From Symbiodinium natans (taxonomy: Eukaryota > Sar > Dinophyceae > Suessiales > Symbiodiniaceae): a stretch of DNA of 64,000 nt. Below, one piece after another: positions 59,037 through 64,000 of the stretch (the stretch's first letter is position 1; each line of letters starts with the position of its first letter). The DNA is taken from NCBI GenBank assembly GCA_905221605.1, contig CAJNDS010002746.1, positions 869,889-933,888 of the forward strand, written 5' to 3'. Below the pieces are notes generated by a model. That model was given only the letters and a program-made list of their open reading frames with translations, was not told the origin of the DNA and searched no databases. A program made the translations under genes and the position numbers.

Positions 59037-61219
59037 TTAGAAACGACCCTCACTCTCGAACTCCCTACTAATGAAGAACTGGTAAGAAAACCCTGAGCCC
59101 TAAACCTTAAACCCAAACCCAAGACCCAAAACCCTAAACCCCTAAACCCCCAACCCCTAAACCCCTAAACCCCTAAACCCCTAAAACCACTAAAACCCCT
59201 AAAACCCCTAAACCACTAAACCCCTAAACCCCTAGACCCCTAAAGCCCTAAAGCCCTAAAGCCCTAAAGCCCTAAAGCCCTAAAGCCCTAAACCCCTAAA
59301 CCCCTGAACCCCTGAACCCCTGAACCCTAAACCCAAAACCCTAAACCCACCATCCTAAACCCTAAACCTTAAACCCTAAACCCTAAACCCCAAACCCGGC
59401 TCCAGCTACCCAACGCGCGGCCTCGTGGCCCTGCAAGCTCTTCAACTCGGCCTCGGCCTTTCTCAGAGAGCACTTCAAAGAATTAGGTTTTAGGGTTTAG
59501 GGTTTAGGGTTTAGCCGTGGGGCGAAGAAAGGCAGCCCAAAGAGACCCAAAATTTCAAACTGCGCCGACTTAGGGTTTTGGGTTTACTTAAACCCTAAAC
59601 CCTAAAAACCTTAAAAAAAGCACAGCCCATATCGCGAGAATCTCGCGCGCACCTCCAGCCGCCGCTTTTCAGCCTCGTCCTGGCGCATCGCAGGCCATGC
59701 AGGGTTTAGGGTTTAGGGTTTAGGGTTTCGGGTTTGGGGGTTTAGGGTTTAGGGTTTGCTGTGATAGGGTGTAGATGCTGTGAAGGTTTGGACGCAGCAG
59801 CGGTTCGAATGCCTCGTCAGGTGCGAAGAGCAGTTCTGGCCCGATTGTGGAGGGCCATCTAATACTTGTCTCCCACCCCACGCCGTCCGAGGCGGCAAAA
59901 CGACCCAAACCTATTCCTTTTAGGGTTTAGGCCTAAACTCATGACAATCGCTTACTTAAAAAAAAAACCTTTCCATCACCGATGGCCACTTTCAGCCAAG
60001 GGAAAGGTTTGAGGCCAGGTCCTCAGCTGCATAGAAAAGGAGAGGTTTTAGAGGGTTTGCAGGGTCAGGAGGAGCCATGGAACCAAGGATCAGGGCCGGG
60101 CCATGGAGTCAGCGGGTCAGGGGTCCAGAGGGTCAGGGCCAGGGCCAAAGGGGGCCACAGAAGGCCAGGGAGAAAACACTTTTTGAGCACCACCTTCTGG
60201 CACAAGGGAGGGGTATTTACTTTATTAAGGGACCAGTACTGGTCCCGACAAAAACGTGTTCCGGTACCGGGCCCATCGTGGGTGCTACCGACCTCCGGGC
60301 TGCAGGAGGCGGGCAAGCGACCTGCGTCGACTTTCGCCATAGAGGTCGAAGGGCTTAAGCGCCGCCCCCCTTCTGCAGGGGGGCGGCCTAGGCCCTGAGT
60401 TTAGGGTTTAGGGTCTAGGGTTTCGGGCTTAGGGTTTACGGTTTCGGGTTTAGGGTTTAGGGTTCAGAGATGCGGGCCCCTTCAGGACATCCTTTTGACA
60501 GGGTTCAGGGCTCACGACTGGGCTTTGGTGGGCTTACTGACCTTCTGCCGAAAATGTTCACCTTTGGTCTGCAACAGGCGGTTTGCGAATACCCGCCCCA
60601 AAGGCTTAAGTACTCAGCAGCTAGGTGGGGGGTGGGGGCTTTTGCTGAGCCCTAAACCCTAAACCCTAAACCCTAAACCCTAAACCCTAAACCCTAAAGA
60701 GCCACCTTCTTCATTTGAAGAAGCTTCAGCTGGATGTTGATCATGTCCCGCTTGTTGCGGATAAAGAAGGCCTGCCAGCATTGCCCAAAATCAGCCCCCA
60801 ATCCAACCCCCAGCCTCAAACGTTGTTTAGGGCTTAGGGTTTAGGGTTTAGGGTTGAGGGTCTAGGGTTTATGACTAAACGGATTCCTGCTGAGAATTAA
60901 TCAAGTCGAGTCAGCCATCACTTGCCTGTCTGCGGATTTCGGGTTTAGGGCTGGGTTTAGGGTTTATCAAACGCAACAACACAAGAATCGGACATAGTGA
61001 GCAGTTAGGAAATTTCTGCTCCCCTGGCTGCCATCTGTGCAGGGTGGGTTGGGATGAGCACAGGAAACATATCCACTGAGCAACCCTAAACCCTAAACCC
61101 TAAACCCTAAACCCTAAACCTAGAATGGCCTGCACCAGAACTGAGCAGAAGGGAACGCCGAGCCCCAGCCCATCATCAGCCTCCGGCGCGCGTGGGAGTT
61201 CGCTTCTTGCCGCTATCAT
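59037..61219 (-). CDS. unknown coiled-coil protein, complete 6-exon gene (112 codons)
   Basis: Exons in transcript order: 61219-61120 (ATG), 61034-60994, 60771-60706, 59679-59653, 59472-59410 and 59078-59037 (TAA), total 339 nt, all phases consistent. Acceptors are CCCTGCACAG, GCTGGCAG, GCGCCAG, TTTGAAG and TTCTTACCAG. Donors are CTAG|GTTTAG, TAT|GTCCGA, AAG|GTGGCT, GAG|GTGCGC and TGG|GTAGCT. N-terminus MIAARSELPRAPEADDGLGL. The centre AFFIRNKRDMINIQLKLLQM, KK, DEAEKRRLE, SLRKAEAELKSLQGHEAARW has heptad-like spacing and high charge, typical of a coiled coil. Tail FFISREFESEGRF. Two plus-strand ORFs lie in the long third intron. The complement of exon 1 also begins with ATG. Confidence 0.6.
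59090..59395 (-). repeat. CCCCTAAA / CCCTAAAG array
   Basis: 300 bp of eight-base variants: CCCCTAAA, then seven CCCTAAAG, then CCCCTGAA. It lies in the last intron of the coiled-coil gene. Confidence 0.9.
59768..59923 (+). CDS. plus-strand ORF in an intron of the minus-strand gene
   Basis: After GTGATAG the frame reads GVDAVKVWTQQRFECLVRCE, EQFWPDCGGPSNTCLPPHAV, RGGKTTQTYSF to TAG; cysteine-rich. The complementary strand is an open 62-codon ORF (GPELLFAPDEAFEPLLRPNL). Strand ambiguous. Confidence 0.35.
   Translation, partial: GVDAVKVWTQQRFECLVRCEEQFWPDCGGPSNTCLPPHAVRGGKTTQTYSF
59982..60398 (+). CDS. 138-residue ORF, unrecognised
   Basis: ATG to stop without telomere units, among the longest uninterrupted ORFs here. 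Residues ~20-55 are encoded by GGGTCAG/GGGCCAGGG repeats (Gly/Gln/Arg-rich). The middle FLSTTFWHKGGVFTLLRDQY includes a palindromic GGGACCAGTACTGGTCCC (60230-60247), and the end is basic. Two other frames are open over much of the length. It sits in an intron of the coiled-coil gene, opposite strand. Confidence 0.3.
   Translation: MATFSQGKGLRPGPQLHRKGEVLEGLQGQEEPWNQGSGPGHGVSGSGVQRVRARAKGGHRRPGRKHFLSTTFWHKGGVFTLLRDQYWSRQKRVPVPGPSWVLPTSGLQEAGKRPASTFAIEVEGLKRRPPSAGGRPRP
60470..60655 (+). CDS. unrecognised 61-residue ORF
   Basis: ATG to TAA, with MRAPSGHPFDRVQGSRLGFG, GLTDLLPKMFTFGLQQAVCE and YPPQRLKYSAARWGVGAFAE. The stop is formed at the junction with a CCCTAAA array. It could be a terminal exon from GGGTTCAG at ~60505. 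It lies in the same minus-strand intron as 59982-60398. Confidence 0.4.
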   Translation: MRAPSGHPFDRVQGSRLGFGGLTDLLPKMFTFGLQQAVCEYPPQRLKYSAARWGVGAFAEP

Positions 61220-61831
61220 GGGAGTTTAGGGTTTATAAAGGCACTGTTGGGGTTAGGGGTTTATTGAATTATTCAGGGTTCAGGTCCCGGGAAAGTTTCG
61301 AGGAGTTTCGAGGAAAGTTTCCAGGAAAGTTTCTGTTTTGAAATTTTTTGAATAACTCCAAGTTACAGGGGCTTGAGGTTTGAGGGTTTAGGGTTTAGGA
61401 TTTAGGGCTCATGAAGGCATTATAGGCCAGGGGTTCAGGGTTTTGGGGGCGGGGCAGCGTCTTAGGCTTGCGTGGATTTATGGTTTGCGGCTTAGGGTTT
61501 GGCGGTTTGGGGGGGGGGGGGGGGGGGTTGAGGGCTTGTCCTGCTTTACGATACGAGCCTGAAGTTATGTATCCAGAAAAAAACGAACTGGCCTAGGGTT
61601 TAGGGTTCGGGTTTAGGGTTCGGGTTTAGGGTTTAGTTTGGGTTTAGTGTTTATGGTTTGGGGTTTGGGGTTTAGGGTTTACGGTATAGGGTCTACGGTG
61701 TGGGTGAGGGCTGATGTAATCTACCAGACACTAAGGGCCAACTCTAACAACCCCGAAGCCCTAACCCTAAACCCCAAACCCTATACCCTAAACCCTAAAC
61801 CCCAGACCCTAAACCCTCAATTCCCGAAGCC

Positions 61832-61922
61832 TAGAACCCGCGACGCGCGGCAAGTGCCGCGATTGCCCGCCTTGCTGGCCGCGCTGAGGAGGGATATTTG
61901 CAGCCCTGGCCACGCGTTGTGA
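61832..61922. CDS. exon-like island, strand ambiguous
   Basis: Plus: RTRDARQVPRLPALLAALRR, DICSPGHAL and TGA. Minus: a CCCTCCTCAG acceptor and GCGG|GTTCTAGG donor around RPARRAIAALAARR. Both are attractive. Confidence 0.3.
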
Positions 61923-62227
61923 CAACTAAACCTTCCCTCAAACCCTAAGCACCCCACACGCCCTAAACACCCTAAAAACCTGAAAACCCTTAACCTTGTA
62001 TGGTTGCAGGTTCGGGCATGCCTTTTGTATTTTCGGGTATCACTAATTAAGCACGTGAAGCCCTACCAATAACGCCTCAAGCGTCAAGTGTTGAACCCTA
62101 AAACAGGGACTACTCTGGGTCCTAGGAGTTGTTTCATGAGCCTAAACCCTAAACCCTAAACCCGAAACCCGAAACCCGAAACCCTAAACCCTAAACCCTA
62201 AACCTAACAAGGGCCTTGTCCCTGCAG

Positions 62228-62320
62228 GAAGCGCCCCGCAAAGAAGAGCACCACATTGAGCCTTCCGAAGCACGAGTTTCAGACGCACATGCTTTCTGCG
62301 CTTGGAGCCTGACACTTTAG
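62228..62320 (+). CDS. terminal exon
   Basis: Strong CTTGTCCCTGCAG acceptor. Phase 0 gives EAPRKEEHHIEPSEARVSDA, HAFCAWSLTL and TAG. Phase 1 gives a Lys-rich KRPAKKSTTLSLPKHEFQTH, MLSALGA and TGA. The missing upstream exon decides. Confidence 0.45.
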   Translation, partial: EAPRKEEHHIEPSEARVSDAHAFCAWSLTL

Positions 62321-62354
62321 GGTTTAGGGTTTAGGGTTTAGGACTTGGGGACGC

Positions 62355-62475
62355 AGAAGTAGTGGCCCAGAGCCCATGTGGGTGAGGACACCTCAGTGTG
62401 GAGACCAAGAGAACTGGGGCAGCTTGCCGGCCGAATGTGGTCATGCACTTCAAGTGCTTCTGTTGATTTGGTGTA
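62355..62475 (+). CDS. exon-like segment
   Basis: Open frame GPEPMWVRTPQCGDQENWGS, LPAECGHALQVLLLIW up to TGGT|GTAGGG. Within it CCATGTGG|GTGAGG is a consensus donor for another frame. No partner assigned. Confidence 0.35.
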
Positions 62476-62719
62476 GGGTTCAGGGTTCAGAGTTCAGGGT
62501 TTAGGGTTCAGGGTTCAGGGTTTAGGGTTCAGGGTTCAGGGTTTAGGGCTTGGAGTCTGGGGCTTAGGGTAAAGGGGTATAATCAGGCTCAGGGTTTAGT
62601 TTAAGGTACAAACCCTAAACCCTAAACCCTAAACCCTAAACCCGGAAACCTTTCGGGCTCGAAGCTTGTCATCCCTAAGCCCGACCTCTCCCACTCCCAA
62701 AACCTTCCTCGACTCAAGA

Positions 62720-62845
62720 GTGGGGTTTAGGGTTTAGGGTTTAGGGTTTAGGGTTTAGGGTTTAGGGTTTAGGGTTTAGGGTGTAGGGTGTAGGGTTTAG
62801 GGTTCAGGGTTTAGGGGTTTAGGGTTTAGGGTTTAGGGTTTTCGG
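62720..62845 (+). repeat. TTTAGGG array
   Basis: About 15 units with GTGTAGGG variants, directly before a family B element. Confidence 0.95.
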
Positions 62846-62856
62846 GTGGCCCAGGA

Positions 62857-62958
62857 GTAACCCAGGAATAAACAGGGTGCCCTTTTTGGTCTAAAGGGGT
62901 TCATAAGGGAACCTAAACCCCTTCAGAAAAGATAATAAGGGCCTACTCCGGGTCCTAG
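62857..62958. mobile_element. family B element with GT...AG ends
   Basis: CCCAGGAGTAACCCAGGAAT at the left, CTACTCCGGGTCCTAG at the right, interior as in 56918-57018. The ~102 bp GTAAC...CCTAG unit is bounded by a telomere array on each side. Confidence 0.75.
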
Positions 62959-63007
62959 CCCTAAACCCTAAACCCTAAACCCTAAACCCTAACCCTAAAC
63001 CCTAAAC

Positions 63008-63151
63008 CCTATTTTTGGCTTTACGCGAGGAATGGACATTCGCCGGGTGCCTACGGTCCCCTGAACCCGGAACGTTAAGGACCCTGGCCCGAGCCCAAAA
63101 CCCTAGTAACCCTAATGACCCCCTAATGACCCCCTAATACCCCTAATACCC
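63008..63151 (+). CDS. exon-like ORF
   Basis: FLALREEWTFAGCLRSPEPG, TLRTLARAQNPSNPNDPL to TAA. The last part is encoded by the CCTAATGACC repeat. No acceptor identified. Confidence 0.3.
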
Positions 63152-63228
63152 CTACTACCCCTAATACCCCTAATACCCCTAATACCCCTAATACCCCTAA
63201 TACCCCGAATACCCTTAATACCCCTAAA
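63118..63228 (-). repeat. CCCCTAATA array
   Basis: About eleven copies of CCCCTAATA/CCCCTAATG, a nine-base derivative of the telomere unit. Confidence 0.9.
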
Positions 63229-63312
63229 CCCTCAGCCCCACATACCCGAAACATCCTGAAGCCGTTAAAGCCCTGTAGGGCCAAGCTGGAGATTGAGAAG
63301 GCGGCACGACAG

Positions 63313-63370
63313 GCACGATGAGGATCAAGAAGAGGATGAACTCAGCACCGCCCGTTCGCTTGTCGAGTGG
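63313..63370 (+). CDS. acidic exon
   Basis: CGACAG acceptor, TGG|GTTTAGG donor, frame HDEDQEEDELSTARSLVEW. A preceding frame (AKLEIEKAARQAR, TGA) overlaps. The minus strand encodes a hydrophobic run (AEFILFLILIVPVVPP). Strand uncertain. Confidence 0.35.
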
Positions 63371-63442
63371 GTTTAGGGTTTGGGGTTTAGGGTTTAGGGT
63401 TTGGGGCTAAGCCCGAAACCCTACAAACCCGATAAGGTCTAG

Positions 63443-63511
63443 AACAGCGCTGCGGTTCAGCTCGTAGTCCCTCTGCTCTCTGCTTATGTGCACACTGCCG
63501 CAAACATGTAA
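63443..63511 (+). CDS. short terminal exon
   Basis: GGTCTAG acceptor, NSAAVQLVVPLLSAYVHTAA, NM and TAA. It lies in the first copy of a tandem duplication. Confidence 0.3.
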   Translation, partial: NSAAVQLVVPLLSAYVHTAANM

Positions 63512-63625
63512 TGTTCCAGTACACTTTACCGTCACTTTACCTCAGCGTGCGGTTCAGCAATGTACCCTGATCCGCTGCTTCTGTGCACACCGCCGCAAAC
63601 ATGTGTTCCAATACACTTGACATCA
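63450..63625 (+). repeat. ~95 bp tandem duplication
   Basis: GCGGTTCAG...GTGCACACTGCCGCAAACATGT...CCAGTACACTT is repeated as GCGGTTCAG...GTGCACACCGCCGCAAACATGT...CCAATACACTT with some divergence. Confidence 0.75.
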
Positions 63626-63950
63626 ACGAACCCTAAACCCTATAGGGTTTAGGACTTAAGGCTTGGGATTCAGGGTTTAGGGTTTAGGGTTTAGGGACCC
63701 TGAACTCTAGACCCCATAAACCCTTCACCTCCCTGCGTGTGAGCCCTGGATTGGGAAAAAGCTATTGATCAGCTTCTGCTAAGGGTGTGCCCTAAGGTTT
63801 AGGGTTTAGGGTTTAGAAGTTGGGTTTCGAAGTTTAGGTGCTATTTAGACGAGATTTGTGGGGTCTAGGGCGGCACATAATACCTTGTGCCATCCAAACG
63901 CTTTCCCCCTAAAATGCCTATGAGCAGACGGTCACATGCTAGATCCCAGG

Positions 63951-64000
63951 GTAACATAGGAATAAACGGGCACCCTTCATTGTTTAAAGGGCTTTATTGC
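63951..64000. mobile_element. family B element cut by window end
   Basis: CCCAGG|GTAACATAGGAATAAACGGGCACCC and TTTAAAGGG match the left half of the other B copies. The preceding bases would be an exon end (MSRRSHARSQ). Confidence 0.65.

Noticed and set aside
1-64000. True chromosome end
   Set aside because: Arrays are short, in both orientations, and complex sequence continues through both window edges.
1-64000. CRISPR array
   Set aside because: Regularly spaced repeats here are telomere units or minisatellites with no unique equal-length spacers, and the DNA is eukaryotic in character.
1-64000. tRNA, rRNA and spliced-leader RNA genes
   Set aside because: No cloverleaf with T-loop consensus, no conserved rRNA segments and no dinoflagellate spliced-leader sequence were noticed by eye. 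A covariance-model search would be decisive.

Overview
The window reads as nuclear DNA of an intron-rich eukaryotic microbe with plant-type telomere repeats (TTTAGGG/CCCTAAA). A dinoflagellate-like or other introner-bearing alga fits best. This rests on the telomere unit, very small GC-rich exons, inverted-repeat elements lying in introns, and a few possible GC or GA splice donors. No named gene family was recognised with certainty, and no rRNA, tRNA, CRISPR array or prokaryotic operon is visible.

The dominant structure is several hundred short or degenerate telomere-like arrays spread over all 64 kb in both orientations. They are not random. Typically a CCCTAAA array precedes, and a TTTAGGG array follows, a GC-rich island of about 40-130 bp. 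Read as exons, many of these islands have CAG or TAG acceptors and GT donors. The donor is often the telomere unit itself (G|GTTTAGG). Introns therefore tend to begin with TTTAGGG and end with CCCTAAA, which makes them self-complementary.

By joining islands with matching splice phase I obtained multi-exon models. Three run from ATG to stop: 22046-23836 (+, 6 exons, 166 codons), 50105-54451 (-, 8 exons, 202 codons) and 59037-61219 (-, 6 exons, 112 codons, coiled-coil). Partial but phase-consistent models lie at 7.7-10.7, 15.2-17.5, 18.9-21.1, 23.9-24.5, 29.9-32.4, 34.3-39.1, 39.6-44.2 and 58.0-58.8 kb. Most models from 2 to 49 kb are on the plus strand. From 50 to 55.8 kb the minus strand dominates, and 56-64 kb is mixed.

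Region by region: 0-6 kb holds arrays and isolated exon-like ORFs. 6-26.5 kb holds successive plus-strand models with inverted-repeat elements in their introns. 27.0-29.1 kb is a foreign-looking island of T-run/G-run repeats, AT-rich diverged repeats and a ~110 bp tandem repeat. 29.9-44.2 kb holds dense plus-strand models. 45.6-46.5 kb is a CTGATG-rich minisatellite. 47-49.7 kb holds plus-strand exons, 50-55.8 kb minus-strand genes, and 56-64 kb mixed models. At least eight families of short inverted-repeat (MITE-like) elements are present, and some carry GT...AG at their ends like introners.

Limits: all models are hand-read without expression data or homology searches. In these RNY-biased exons the complementary frame often looks equally coding, so strand calls rest mainly on splice signals and phase chaining. 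I chose among several possible splice sites when chaining, so single exons may be wrong even where the overall pattern is right. Runs of 10 or more G or C may also be sequencing artefacts.
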